From positions 1 through 42,262 of the forward strand of contig JBHJOS010000102.1 in the NCBI GenBank assembly GCA_050329415.1: DNA of 42,262 nt, given 5' to 3'. The notes under the pieces were generated by a model, which was given only the letters and a program-made list of their open reading frames with translations, had not been told where the DNA came from and did no database searches. A program made the translations under genes and the position numbers. The DNA is from JANNOG01 sp050329415. GTDB taxonomy: Bacteria > Actinomycetota > Actinomycetes > Actinomycetales > JBBAYJ01. This document shows positions 27,407 through 35,329 of the stretch, piece after piece. Numbering within the stretch: position 1 is the stretch's first letter; the number at the start of each line of letters is the position of its first letter.

Positions 27407-28456
27407 ATGGCAGCACGCACGGCCGTCGGCCTCGACATCGGGACTTCGGGGGTCCGCGCCGCCGAGCTGGCCTACGGCGCGGGCGGGGTGTCACTGGAGC
27501 GGTTCGGCCAGGTGGCCGTGCCGGCCGGCGCCGTCCGCGACGGCGAGGTCGTCGATGCCGCCTCGGTCACCGCGGCGATCCAGGAACTGTGGCAGGCGAC
27601 CGGCTTCTCCTCGCGCCGCGTCGTGCTCGGGGTGGCCAACCAGCGGGTCATGGTGCGCAGTGTCGAGCTGCCGTGGCTGCCGATGAAGGAGCTCCGCGAC
27701 AGCCTCCACCTGCACGTCGCCGAACTCCTCCCCACCCCGGTCGACCAGGCCGTCCTCGACTTCCATCCCCTGGAGGAGGTGGCGGGACCCCGGGGCCGCT
27801 TCCTGCGCGGTCTGCTCGTCGCGGCCTCCCGCGACACCGTCCTCGCCAACGTCCGGTGCGTCGAGGCCGCCCGGCTCCAGCCCGTCGCCGTGGACCTCAC
27901 GAGCTTCGCCGTCCTCCGGGCCGTCGACACCCTGACCATGGACGACCCCACCAGCGAGGCGCTGGTCGACATCGGCTCCCGGGTCACGAACGTCGTCGTG
28001 CACGCCGGCGGCGTCCCCCGCTTCGTCCGGATCCTGCTCATGGGCGGTCAGGACGTCACGGACGCCCTCGCCGAGCGGGTGGGCGCCTCGCTCGCCGAGG
28101 CCGAGCAGATCAAGCTGCACGTCGGCATGGTCGGGGCGGGTGAGGATCTGCACGACGCGACCCGAGCCGTCCAGGCCACCGCCGCCGCGTTCCTCGACGA
28201 GATCCGCGGGTCGGTCGACTACTACAACTCCGCGCACCCCCAGAGCCCCGTGTCACGAGTCACCCTCTCCGGCGGGGGGTCGCTGCTGCGCGGGCTCGCC
28301 GCCCGCCTGCAGGAGGCCGTCCGGGTGCCGGTCCAGGCCGGGGACCCCCTGGCCCGCCTGCGCCTCGGCCGCACCGGGCTCACCCCGGACCAGCTCGCCA
28401 TGGTCCAGCCGCTGGCCGCGACCCCGATCGGCCTCGCCCTGGGAGCCCTGCGATGA
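27407..28456 (+). CDS. pilM: Type IV pilus assembly protein PilM
   Basis: This 349-residue cytoplasmic actin/FtsA-like protein binds ATP and the N-terminus of PilN, linking the alignment complex to the motor. Visible: AVGLDIGTSGVRAAELAYG (phosphate-1 loop), the SHS2-like MVRSVELPWLPMKELRDSLH, LVDIGSRVTNVVVHAGG (phosphate-2) and VTLSGGGSLLRGLAARLQEA (adenosine loop). The ATG follows an extended AGGAGGAGGG. The gap from pilD is 120 bp with no obvious terminator. The stop overlaps pilN (ATGA). Confidence 0.94.
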   Translation: MAARTAVGLDIGTSGVRAAELAYGAGGVSLERFGQVAVPAGAVRDGEVVDAASVTAAIQELWQATGFSSRRVVLGVANQRVMVRSVELPWLPMKELRDSLHLHVAELLPTPVDQAVLDFHPLEEVAGPRGRFLRGLLVAASRDTVLANVRCVEAARLQPVAVDLTSFAVLRAVDTLTMDDPTSEALVDIGSRVTNVVVHAGGVPRFVRILLMGGQDVTDALAERVGASLAEAEQIKLHVGMVGAGEDLHDATRAVQATAAAFLDEIRGSVDYYNSAHPQSPVSRVTLSGGGSLLRGLAARLQEAVRVPVQAGDPLARLRLGRTGLTPDQLAMVQPLAATPIGLALGALR

Positions 28457-29262
28457 CCCTGCCCGTGAGCCCGTCGCCGTTCGCCGGTCCCGCCGGGTCC
28501 GTCGGGTCCGCCGGGTCCGCCGGACCCGGCCCCGCGACCGGCGCCGCCCCCGGGAGCCCGCCGGAGGCAGTGGTCTCGCTCGCCGGGCTGCACCCGGTGG
28601 CCCGGGTCGACCTCATGCCGCCCGAGGTCCTGCAGCGGCGCCGCTTCCGGCGCGCCCGCCGCCTGATGGCGCTCGGGACCGCGGGCACCGCGCTGGTGGC
28701 CGCGGCGGTCGCGGTCACCTCGTGGCAGAGCGCGGTGACGGCCCGTGAGGAGCTCGCGGGGGAGCAGGACCGCACCCGCCAGCTGCAGTCCGAGGCGGCC
28801 CGGTTCGCCGAGGTGCCGGCCGTGCTCGGCAGCATCGAGCGGGCCCGGACCTCGCTGTCGGTCGCCATGGGCCAGGAGATCGGGTGGTACGCGGTGCTCG
28901 CGGACGTCACCGGTTCGGCGCCCGAGACGGTGTGGTTCGAGCAGATCACTCTGTCGGCCGTGCCGGCCGGCGCCGTGGTCGAGGACCCCCTGGCTGCCCC
29001 CGGCGCCGTGGCGAGCATCGAGATGACCGGTCGGGCCACGGACCACCAGGACGTCGTCACCTGGCTGGAGGAGATGGCCGGGCTGGCGACGTGGACCGAC
29101 CCCGTCTTCACCGAGTCGGCCACCGAGTCGGCCACCGAGGCGGGCCAGGCCGGTGCCCCCCTGACCTTCACCACCTCCGCCCGCCTGTCGGCGGAGGCCT
29201 ACACGCAGCGGTTCGACCCCTCGCGGCTCGCGGCGGGCACCGCGGGAGGCGACGACCGATGA
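28453..29262 (+). CDS. pilN: Type IV pilus assembly protein PilN
   Basis: This 269-residue bitopic protein has an N-terminal cytoplasmic tail enriched in Gly/Ser/Pro repeats (residues 10-35, GSVGSAGSAG). The PilM-binding-like motif is HPVARVDLMPPEVLQRRRF (the NLLP equivalent). One membrane helix follows (LMALGTAGTALVAAAVAVTS), then a coiled segment (EELAGEQDRTRQLQSEAARF) and a small alpha/beta periplasmic-type domain with WYAVLADVTGSAPETVWFEQ. Near the C-terminus there is a 12-bp tandem DNA repeat giving TESATESATEA (about 29110-29140). Length is slightly above the family norm. It is coupled to pilM and pilO by stop/start overlaps. Confidence 0.88.
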   Translation: MTLPVSPSPFAGPAGSVGSAGSAGPGPATGAAPGSPPEAVVSLAGLHPVARVDLMPPEVLQRRRFRRARRLMALGTAGTALVAAAVAVTSWQSAVTAREELAGEQDRTRQLQSEAARFAEVPAVLGSIERARTSLSVAMGQEIGWYAVLADVTGSAPETVWFEQITLSAVPAGAVVEDPLAAPGAVASIEMTGRATDHQDVVTWLEEMAGLATWTDPVFTESATESATEAGQAGAPLTFTTSARLSAEAYTQRFDPSRLAAGTAGGDDR

Positions 29263-30077
29263 CGATCAGCCGTACCACGGCCTGGGGCGCCGGTGCCGCG
29301 GCGTTGTGCGTGCTCCTGCTCGTCGCCACGTGGTTCCTGCTGGTGTCGCCGCAGCGGGCCGCAGCCGCCGAGGCGCGCGCCGCCGCCGAGGCGGCCCGCG
29401 TCCAGAACGGTCAGCTCGAGAGCCGGATCTCCCAGCTTCAGGTGGAGTTCGCCCAGCTGCCGCAGCGCCGCCTCGAGCTGACCGCGATCCGCCGCGCCCT
29501 GCCCGCCGAGCGTGGTCTCGCGGGACTGCTCGACGAGCTGGACCTCGTGGCCGCCGACACCGCGACCGCACTGGCGTCGGTCGTGGCGGGGACACCGACG
29601 ACCGTGCTCGACGTGGCCGCGGCGCCCCCCACCCCGACGCCGAGCGCCACGCCGGGCGAGCCGACCGCCACCGACGTCCCCGCCCCGCAGACCAGCGCGG
29701 CCCCCGCCGCCCCACTGCGGCTCGGCGCCGCCGAGCAGCCCGCCGAGCAGCCCGCCGAGCAGTCGGCCGGGCAGCCCATCCAGCAGCCCGCGCCCACGGG
29801 GCAGCCGGGCGCGGCGCCGGGGGGGACCGTCCTGGCGGCGATCCCCCTGACCGTCACGGTCGGCGGGGACTTCCTGGCAGTCGCGGACTTCGTGCGCACC
29901 GTCCAGAGCGAGATCGACCGCGCCTTCGTCGTCGACTCCGTCGACATCATCGCCGGGACGGCCGACGCCGCAGCCGGCGGCACGGTCGAGGCCACCCTCA
30001 CCGGCCGGGTGTTCGTCTTCCTGGACCCACAGGCCGCGACCGACCCGACCAGCGCCCCGACGACGGAGGCCCCCTGA
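29259..30077 (+). CDS. pilO: Type IV pilus assembly protein PilO-like
   Basis: This 272-residue protein has an N-terminal membrane helix (WGAGAAALCVLLLVATWFLL), a coiled coil (AAEAARVQNGQLESRISQLQ), and the PilO-type start of the globular domain (LAGLLDELDLVAADTATALA). The domain is interrupted by a long disordered linker (about 125-185) rich in Pro, Ala, Thr and Gln with EQPAEQPAEQ repeats, and then resumes with IPLTVTVGGDFLAVADFVRT and VFVFLDPQ. It dimerises with PilN to form the alignment complex. The linker makes it longer than typical PilO. The ATG overlaps the pilN stop. Confidence 0.85.
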   Translation: MTISRTTAWGAGAAALCVLLLVATWFLLVSPQRAAAAEARAAAEAARVQNGQLESRISQLQVEFAQLPQRRLELTAIRRALPAERGLAGLLDELDLVAADTATALASVVAGTPTTVLDVAAAPPTPTPSATPGEPTATDVPAPQTSAAPAAPLRLGAAEQPAEQPAEQSAGQPIQQPAPTGQPGAAPGGTVLAAIPLTVTVGGDFLAVADFVRTVQSEIDRAFVVDSVDIIAGTADAAAGGTVEATLTGRVFVFLDPQAATDPTSAPTTEAP

Positions 30078-30880
30078 TGAGCGACCCGTTCCCGGCGGCG
30101 GCGCCGATGACCGCACCCCCCGGTCCGATCGACCTCGACGGCGAGATCGTCACCGCCCCGCACGACCCCCCGGTCGATGCCGCCCGGCGGCGGCGGCTCG
30201 TCCTGCTCGTCGCGGCGGCCGGCGCCCTCGTGCTCGGCGGCGGCGGCGCGGCTGCCGTGACCCTCTTCGGCCTGCCGGGGGCGGGAGGCGAGCCGGACTC
30301 CGTGGTCGCCGCCCCCCGGCCCTCGACCAGCCCCCCTGGCACCGGCCAGGTCACGTCCCCAGGGGACGCGGCATCGACCGGTGACCGTGAGTCCGCGGAG
30401 GCGGACGACCTCGTCCCGGGGCTCGGCCGCAACGTGTTCGCGCCCCTGGTCGACCTCGCCCCCGAAGGTGGCGGGGGCGGGGACCCCGCCCCCGGCGATG
30501 CCGGGACGGGGACCGGGGCGACCTCCGCACCGACCGGTGCCGTCCCGACCCTGGTGGAGACGGTCCCGGTGCCCGGTCCCACGGTGACGGCCACTCAGGT
30601 CGTCGCCGGGCCCACCGTGACCGCGACGGCCACCGTCACCGCGACCCCGTCCTACCGGTTCGTCGTCGAGGTGGTGTCGGTCGCCGACCCGGCCAGCGCC
30701 ACGACCGCGGCGACCCTGCGCGTCAACGGCACCGCCCAGACCGTGGCCGCGGGCGCCGTGTTCGGCCCCGGGGGCGCACTGACCTACACCGGCTACACGG
30801 TGGGCACCGGTCAGGTCACGGTGACGACCGGCTCGACCGCCGTCAGCCTCCCCCCGGGCACCTCCGTCGCCCTTCCCTGA
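30077..30880 (+). CDS. Membrane-anchored protein, possible PilP/GspC functional equivalent
   Basis: This 267-residue protein has a cytoplasmic N-terminus of about 47 residues, a basic stretch (ARRRRL), and one membrane helix (VLLVAAAGALVLGGGGAAAV). A long Pro/Gly/Thr-rich extracytoplasmic linker carries the motif GLGRNVFAPLV, and the protein ends in a compact beta-rich domain of about 80 residues (YRFVVEVVSVADP to SLPPGTSVALP). The order TM - (G)R(N/D)-F motif - small beta domain recalls PilP and GspC. There is no outer-membrane secretin for it to contact here, so PilP identity is inference. It is translationally coupled to pilO and is the last gene of the pilus locus. Confidence 0.7.
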   Translation: MSDPFPAAAPMTAPPGPIDLDGEIVTAPHDPPVDAARRRRLVLLVAAAGALVLGGGGAAAVTLFGLPGAGGEPDSVVAAPRPSTSPPGTGQVTSPGDAASTGDRESAEADDLVPGLGRNVFAPLVDLAPEGGGGGDPAPGDAGTGTGATSAPTGAVPTLVETVPVPGPTVTATQVVAGPTVTATATVTATPSYRFVVEVVSVADPASATTAATLRVNGTAQTVAAGAVFGPGGALTYTGYTVGTGQVTVTTGSTAVSLPPGTSVALP

Positions 30881-30930
30881 GCGCGGCCCCCCGCGGACCG
30901 ACACCTCGGCGTCCGCCCGGCGCGGTCTGC

Positions 30931-30943
30931 CACGATGCCCGCA
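30931..30943 (+). promoter_or_regulatory. Candidate -10 element for leaderless aroC
   Basis: CACGAT at 30931-30936 ends 6 bp before the aroC ATG. There is no ribosome-binding site in the intervening CCCGC-type sequence, so transcription beginning at the ATG is plausible. No -35 is evident. The 62-bp gap to the pilus genes also lacks a clear terminator. Confidence 0.3.
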
Positions 30944-32166
30944 TGTCATCGCTGCGCTGGCTGAGTGCGGGGGAATCCCACGGCCCCGCCCTCGTCGGCA
31001 TCGTCGAAGGGGTCCCCGCGGGCGTGCAGATCACCACCGGGGACGTCGCCCGGGTGCTCGCCCGGCGCCGGCTCGGGTACGGCCGGGGCGCGCGGATGTC
31101 GTTCGAGCGGGACGAGGTCGCCCTGCTCGGCGGCGTCCGCCACGGCGTGACCATGGGCGGGCCGGTGGCGGTCCGGATCGCCAACGCCGAGTGGCCCAGG
31201 TGGGAGACCGTCATGGCGGCCGACCCGGTCCCCGCCGACACTCTCGCCGGGCTGGCCCGCAACGCCCCGCTCACCAGGCCCCGTCCCGGACACGCCGATC
31301 TCGTCGGCATGCAGAAGTACGCCCTCGACGACGCCCGGCCGGTCCTCGAGCGGGCCAGCGCCCGCGAGACCGCCACCCGGGTCGCCCTCGGTGCCGTGGC
31401 GGCCGCCGTCCTCGACCAGGTGGCCGCCGTGCGCCTGGTGTCCCACACCGTGCGCATCGGGGCCGCCGCGGCCCCCGATGACGCCGTGCCGCCCGGCCCG
31501 GCCGACGTCGCGGCCCTCGACGCCGACCCGGTGCGCTGCCACGACCCCGCCGCGAGCGCGGCCATGGTCGCCGAGGTCGACGCCGCCCGGAAGGACGGCG
31601 ACACCCTCGGCGGTGTCGTCGAGGTCCTCGCCTACGGGCTGCCGCCCGGGCTGGGCAGCCACGTCCACGCCGACCGGCGCCTCGACGGCCGCCTCGCGGG
31701 CGCCCTCATGAGCATCCAGGCGATCAAGGGCGTCGAGGTCGGGGACGGGTTCCGGACCGCGGCCCGGCGCGGGTCCGCCGCCCACGACGAGATCGAGACC
31801 GGACCCGACGGGCGGGTCCGGCGACGCACCAACCGGGCCGGCGGGACCGAGGGCGGGATGTCGACCGGCGACGTCCTGCGGGTCCGGGTGGCGATGAAGC
31901 CGATCAGCACGGTCCCGCGGGCCCTCGACACCGTCGACGTCGCCACCGGTGAGCCGGCGAAGGCGATCAACCAGCGCTCGGACGTCTGCGCCGTGCCCGC
32001 CGCGGGCGTCGTGGCCGAGGCCGTCACGGCGCTCGTGCTCGCCGACGCCCTGCTGGCGAAGACGGGCGGCGACAGCGTCGCCGAGGCCGCCCGCAACCTC
32101 GCCGGGTACCTGCAGGCCCTCGAGACCGGCCGGCCGGCGCCGGCCGGTGCGGCGGGCGAGCGGTGA
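30943..32166 (+). CDS. aroC: Chorismate synthase
   Basis: This 407-residue FMN-dependent enzyme makes chorismate from EPSP. Signatures: LSAGESHGPALVGIVEGVPAG at the N-terminus, RRLGYGRGARMSFERDEV, RPGHADLVGMQKYALDDARP, the catalytic-region RASARETATRVALGAVA, the block ending GSHVHADRRLDGRLAGALMS, then RTNRAGGTEGGMSTGD and NQRSDVCAVPAAGVVAEA. All family blocks are intact. It heads aroC-aroK-aroB-aroQ, joined by 4-bp stop/start overlaps. Confidence 0.97.
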   Translation: MSSLRWLSAGESHGPALVGIVEGVPAGVQITTGDVARVLARRRLGYGRGARMSFERDEVALLGGVRHGVTMGGPVAVRIANAEWPRWETVMAADPVPADTLAGLARNAPLTRPRPGHADLVGMQKYALDDARPVLERASARETATRVALGAVAAAVLDQVAAVRLVSHTVRIGAAAAPDDAVPPGPADVAALDADPVRCHDPAASAAMVAEVDAARKDGDTLGGVVEVLAYGLPPGLGSHVHADRRLDGRLAGALMSIQAIKGVEVGDGFRTAARRGSAAHDEIETGPDGRVRRRTNRAGGTEGGMSTGDVLRVRVAMKPISTVPRALDTVDVATGEPAKAINQRSDVCAVPAAGVVAEAVTALVLADALLAKTGGDSVAEAARNLAGYLQALETGRPAPAGAAGER

Positions 32167-32702
32167 CCCCCGCGGTGGAGGGCGGCGCGCGCGGACCGGT
32201 CGTCGTCCTCGTCGGGCCCCCGGGGGCCGGCAAGTCGACGGTGGCCCGGGAGCTGGGGGCGCTGCTGGGGGTGCCGGCGCGCGACACCGACACCGACGTC
32301 GAGGCGGCGGCCGGGATGGGTGTGGCGGACGTCTTCGTCGAGCACGGCGAGGCCCGGTTCCGTGAGCTCGAGCGCGCCGCCGTCGCCGACGCCCTCGCCA
32401 CGCACCCCGGCGTGCTCGCCCTCGGGGGCGGCGCTCCCGTCGACCCCGGGACGCGTTCCCTGCTGGCCGGTCACCGGGTGGCCTTCCTCGACGTCTCGCT
32501 GGCGGCGGCGTCCCGGCGGATCGGCCTGGACGTCCCGCGCCCGCTGCTCATCGACGCGCCGCGGTCGGCCTGGAAGCGGCTGATGGCCGAACGCCGGCCC
32601 GTCTACGAGGCGGTGGCCGACACGATCGTCGACACCTCCGACGCCGAGCCGGTCGAGGTGGCGCGACGGGTGGCGGTCGCCCTCGGGCTGGTGCCGGCAT
32701 GA
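32163..32702 (+). CDS. aroK: Shikimate kinase
   Basis: This 179-residue P-loop kinase phosphorylates shikimate. Visible: Walker A VGPPGAGKSTVARELG, the shikimate-binding DTDTDVEAAAGMGVADVFVE (family D-x-D), FRELERAAV (conserved Arg/Glu), LALGGGAPVD (GGG motif), and RPLLIDAPRSAWKRLMAERRPVY (lid, with conserved Arg). The GTG overlaps the aroC stop and the TGA overlaps the aroB ATG. Confidence 0.95.
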   Translation: MTPAVEGGARGPVVVLVGPPGAGKSTVARELGALLGVPARDTDTDVEAAAGMGVADVFVEHGEARFRELERAAVADALATHPGVLALGGGAPVDPGTRSLLAGHRVAFLDVSLAAASRRIGLDVPRPLLIDAPRSAWKRLMAERRPVYEAVADTIVDTSDAEPVEVARRVAVALGLVPA

Positions 32703-33799
32703 CCGGGGGCGGCGGGGTGCGCACGGTCGGCGTCGGGGCGGGCCTGGCGTCGGGACGGCCGTACGAGGTCGTCGTCGGACGGTCCCTGCTGGACGACGTC
32801 GTCCGCGCCCTCGGCTCCCCGCCGCGCAAGGTCCTGCTCGTCCACCCGCGGGCGCTGCGCGCCACCGGTGAGGCGATGCGTGAGGAGCTGGCCGCGGCGA
32901 GGTTCGAGGCGGTGCTCGCCGAGGTCCCCGACGGGGAGGAGGCGAAGACCGCCGCCGTCCTCGAGTTCTGCTGGGAGGTCCTCGGCCGGACCGCGTTCAC
33001 CCGCTCGGACGTCGTGCTGGGCGTCGGCGGGGGAGCGGTGACCGACCTCGCGGGTTTCGTGGCCGCGACCTGGATGCGTGGGGTGGACGCGGTCCTCGTG
33101 CCGACGACGCTGCTCGCCATGGTGGACGCCGCTGTCGGTGGCAAGACCGGGATCAACACCGCCGAGGGCAAGAACCTCGTGGGTGCGTTCCACCACCCGA
33201 TGGCGGTCGTGTGCGACCTCGCGTCCCTCGACACGCTGCCGGCCAACGACCTGCGGGCCGGGCTGGCCGAGGTCGTGAAGTGCGGTTTCGTTGCCGACCC
33301 GACCATTCTGGACCTGGTCCAGGGCGACCCGGACGCCGCCGTCGACCCCGGGTCCGGCCTGCTGGCCGAGCTCGTCGAGCGGGCGGTGCGGGTCAAGGCC
33401 GACGTCGTCGGGCAGGACTTCCGCGAGGCCGGCCTGCGCGAGATCCTCAACTACGGGCACACCTTCGGCCACGCGGTCGAGAACGTCGAGCGGTACCAGT
33501 GGCGCCACGGCGCCGCGGTCAGCGTCGGCATGGTCTACGCCGCCGAGCTGGCGCGTCTCGCCGGACGCCTGGACGAGGCGTCCGTCGACCGGCACCGCGA
33601 GGTGCTCGCCACGCTCGGGCTTCCGGTGTCCTACCGGGGCGACCGCTGGCCCGGGCTGCTCGAGGCGATGCGGCGCGACAAGAAGAACCGCGGGGCACTG
33701 TTGCGGTTCGTGGTGCTCGACCGGATCGGGTCGCCGTCCCGGCTCGAGGGGCCGGAGCCCGCCCTGCTGCAGGCGGCCTACGCAGAGGTCTCCCGGTGA
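32699..33799 (+). CDS. aroB: 3-dehydroquinate synthase
   Basis: This 366-residue NAD- and metal-dependent enzyme converts DAHP to 3-dehydroquinate. Signatures: the NAD region VVLGVGGGAVTDLAGFVAAT, the block MVDAAVGGKTGINTAEGKNLVGAFH, the metal ligands in GLAEVVKCGF (Glu) and ILNYGHTFGHAVE (His), and the tail MRRDKKNRGALLRFVVLDRIG. Length is normal. It is coupled on both sides by overlaps. Confidence 0.97.
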   Translation: MTGGGGVRTVGVGAGLASGRPYEVVVGRSLLDDVVRALGSPPRKVLLVHPRALRATGEAMREELAAARFEAVLAEVPDGEEAKTAAVLEFCWEVLGRTAFTRSDVVLGVGGGAVTDLAGFVAATWMRGVDAVLVPTTLLAMVDAAVGGKTGINTAEGKNLVGAFHHPMAVVCDLASLDTLPANDLRAGLAEVVKCGFVADPTILDLVQGDPDAAVDPGSGLLAELVERAVRVKADVVGQDFREAGLREILNYGHTFGHAVENVERYQWRHGAAVSVGMVYAAELARLAGRLDEASVDRHREVLATLGLPVSYRGDRWPGLLEAMRRDKKNRGALLRFVVLDRIGSPSRLEGPEPALLQAAYAEVSR

Positions 33800-34239
33800 G
33801 GGTGCTGGTGCTCAACGGCCCCAACCTGGGCCGCCTCGGCAGCCGGGAGCCCGAGGTCTACGGATCCGCCGACCACGCGGCCCTCGTCCGTCGGGTCGAG
33901 GCGCTGGCGGAGGAGCTCGGGCTGAGCGTCGAGGTGCGCCAGTCCGACGACGAGACCGACCTGGTGCGCTGGCTGCACGAGGCGGTCGACACCCGGGCGG
34001 CGGTCGTGGTCAACCCGGCCGCCTTCACGCACTACTCCTACGCCCTGCGCGACGCCGCAGCCCTGGTGACCGGGGCGGGGCTGCCGCTGGTGGAGGTCCA
34101 TCTGTCCAACCCCGCCGCGCGTGAGGAGTTCCGCCGCCACAGCGTCGTCGGTGCCGTGGCGACCGGGACCGTCGCCGGCTTCGGACAGGCGTCGTACGAC
34201 CTCGCCCTGCGCGCCGTCGCGGCCCGGACGCGGGACTGA
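33796..34239 (+). CDS. aroQ: Type II 3-dehydroquinate dehydratase
   Basis: This 147-residue dodecameric type II dehydroquinase has VLVLNGPNLGRLGSREPEVYG (catalytic Arg and lid Tyr), VEVRQSDDETDLVRWLHEA, VVNPAAFTHYSYALRDA (Asn and Tyr of the active site) and VEVHLSNPAAREEFRRHS. It converts 3-dehydroquinate to 3-dehydroshikimate, the substrate of AroE encoded upstream. The GTG start overlaps the aroB stop. It ends the aro operon. Confidence 0.96.
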   Translation: MRVLVLNGPNLGRLGSREPEVYGSADHAALVRRVEALAEELGLSVEVRQSDDETDLVRWLHEAVDTRAAVVVNPAAFTHYSYALRDAAALVTGAGLPLVEVHLSNPAAREEFRRHSVVGAVATGTVAGFGQASYDLALRAVAARTRD

Positions 34240-34263
34240 GCGCACCGGCGGCCCCGGGCCGGT

Positions 34264-34278
34264 TACGATCCCCGGCGA
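34264..34278 (+). promoter_or_regulatory. -10 element for leaderless efp
   Basis: TACGAT at 34264-34269 is a good actinobacterial -10 box and ends 8 bp before the efp ATG. With no ribosome-binding site between them, transcription probably starts at the ATG. The -35 region (about 34241-34246) is weak. Confidence 0.5.
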
Positions 34279-34838
34279 TGGCCACTACCAACGACCTCAA
34301 GAACGGACTGGTGCTCAACCTCGACGGCCAGCTCTGGTCCGTCGTCGAGTTCCAGCACGTCAAGCCCGGCAAGGGCCCCGCCTTCGTCCGCACCAAGCTC
34401 AAGAACGTCCTGTCGGCCAAGGTCGTCGACCGCACGTTCAACGCCGGAGTCAAGGTCGAGACGGCCACCGTCGACAAGCGCGACATGCAGTACTTGTACA
34501 AGGACGGCGAGGACTACGTCTTCATGGACTCCTCGACCTACGACCAGCTGCCCGTGACCGCGGCCGTCGTCGGCCCCGCCGCGAACTTCATGCTCGAGAA
34601 CCAGGACGCCATGGTCGCCCTGCACGAGGGGGTGCCGCTGTACGTCGAGCTGCCGGCGTCGGTCGTCCTCGAGATCACCTACACCGAGCCGGGGCTGCAG
34701 GGCGACCGCTCCACGGGCGGCACCAAGCCGGCCACCGTCGAGACCGGCTACGAGATCCAGGTCCCGCTGTTCCTCGAGACCGGCACCCGGGTCAAGGTCG
34801 ACACCCGCTCCGGGGAGTACCTCGGCCGCGTGGCCTGA
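34278..34838 (+). CDS. efp: Translation elongation factor P
   Basis: This 186-residue EF-P relieves ribosomes stalled on polyproline. The N-terminal KOW-like domain begins NDLKNGLVLNLDGQLWSVVE. The tip loop reads VKPGKGPAFVRTK, the PGKGP type found in actinobacteria, which in studied members works without lysine modification; no epmA/epmB genes are seen here. Two OB domains follow, ending TGTRVKVDTRSGEYLGRV. nusB follows 14 bp later. Confidence 0.97.
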   Translation: MATTNDLKNGLVLNLDGQLWSVVEFQHVKPGKGPAFVRTKLKNVLSAKVVDRTFNAGVKVETATVDKRDMQYLYKDGEDYVFMDSSTYDQLPVTAAVVGPAANFMLENQDAMVALHEGVPLYVELPASVVLEITYTEPGLQGDRSTGGTKPATVETGYEIQVPLFLETGTRVKVDTRSGEYLGRVA

Positions 34839-34852
34839 CGCGTCCGACGACC

Positions 34853-35263
34853 ATGGCGGCCCGGCGCAAGGCCCGGAAACGGGCGATCGACCTGCTGTTC
34901 GAGGCCGAGCAGCGCGACACTGACACCATGGCCCTGCTCGAGGAGCGGATGCGCGACCCCGAGCGGCCGGCGACCGGGTACACCGTCGAGATCGTCGCCG
35001 GCGTGGTCGAGCACCGGGAACGGATCGACGAGGTGCTCCAGACGTTCTCCCACGGGTGGGCGCTGGACCGGATGCCCGCGGTCGACCGCGCGGTCCTGCG
35101 GATGGCGGTGTGGGAGCTGCTCCACAACGCCGAGGTGCCGCCGGAGGTGGCCATCAGCGAGGCGGTCGGTCTCGTCACCGACCTGTCGACCGACGACTCC
35201 CCGCGCTTCGTCAACGGGCTGCTCGCCCGGGTCGCCGAGCTGCGTCACACCCTCTCGGGGTGA
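34853..35263 (+). CDS. nusB: Transcription antitermination factor NusB
   Basis: This 136-residue all-helical RNA-binding protein works with NusE (S10) in rRNA antitermination. Signatures: ARRKARKRAIDLLFEAEQRD at the N-terminus, HGWALDRMPAVDRAVLRMAV, and the end EVAISEAVGLVTDLSTDDSP then RFVNGLLARVAEL. ATG 34853 was chosen because the conserved helix starts there. It is probably co-transcribed with efp and runs convergently towards bldD, 54 bp away. Confidence 0.95.
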   Translation: MAARRKARKRAIDLLFEAEQRDTDTMALLEERMRDPERPATGYTVEIVAGVVEHRERIDEVLQTFSHGWALDRMPAVDRAVLRMAVWELLHNAEVPPEVAISEAVGLVTDLSTDDSPRFVNGLLARVAELRHTLSG

Positions 35264-35294
35264 CCCGGCCGACGACATGCGACGGCCGGGCCCG

Positions 35295-35329
35295 CCGGGC
35301 TCACTCGATGACCGGGCTCACTCGATGAC
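35295..35329. repeat. 17-bp tandem duplication across the bldD stop codon
   Basis: CCGGGCTCACTCGATGAC occurs at 35295-35312 and again at 35312-35329 with a 17-bp period. The second unit contains the bldD stop and its last codons (...VIE-stop on the minus strand); the first unit is a perfect copy just downstream. It looks like a recent slippage duplication with no effect on the encoded protein. Confidence 0.8.
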
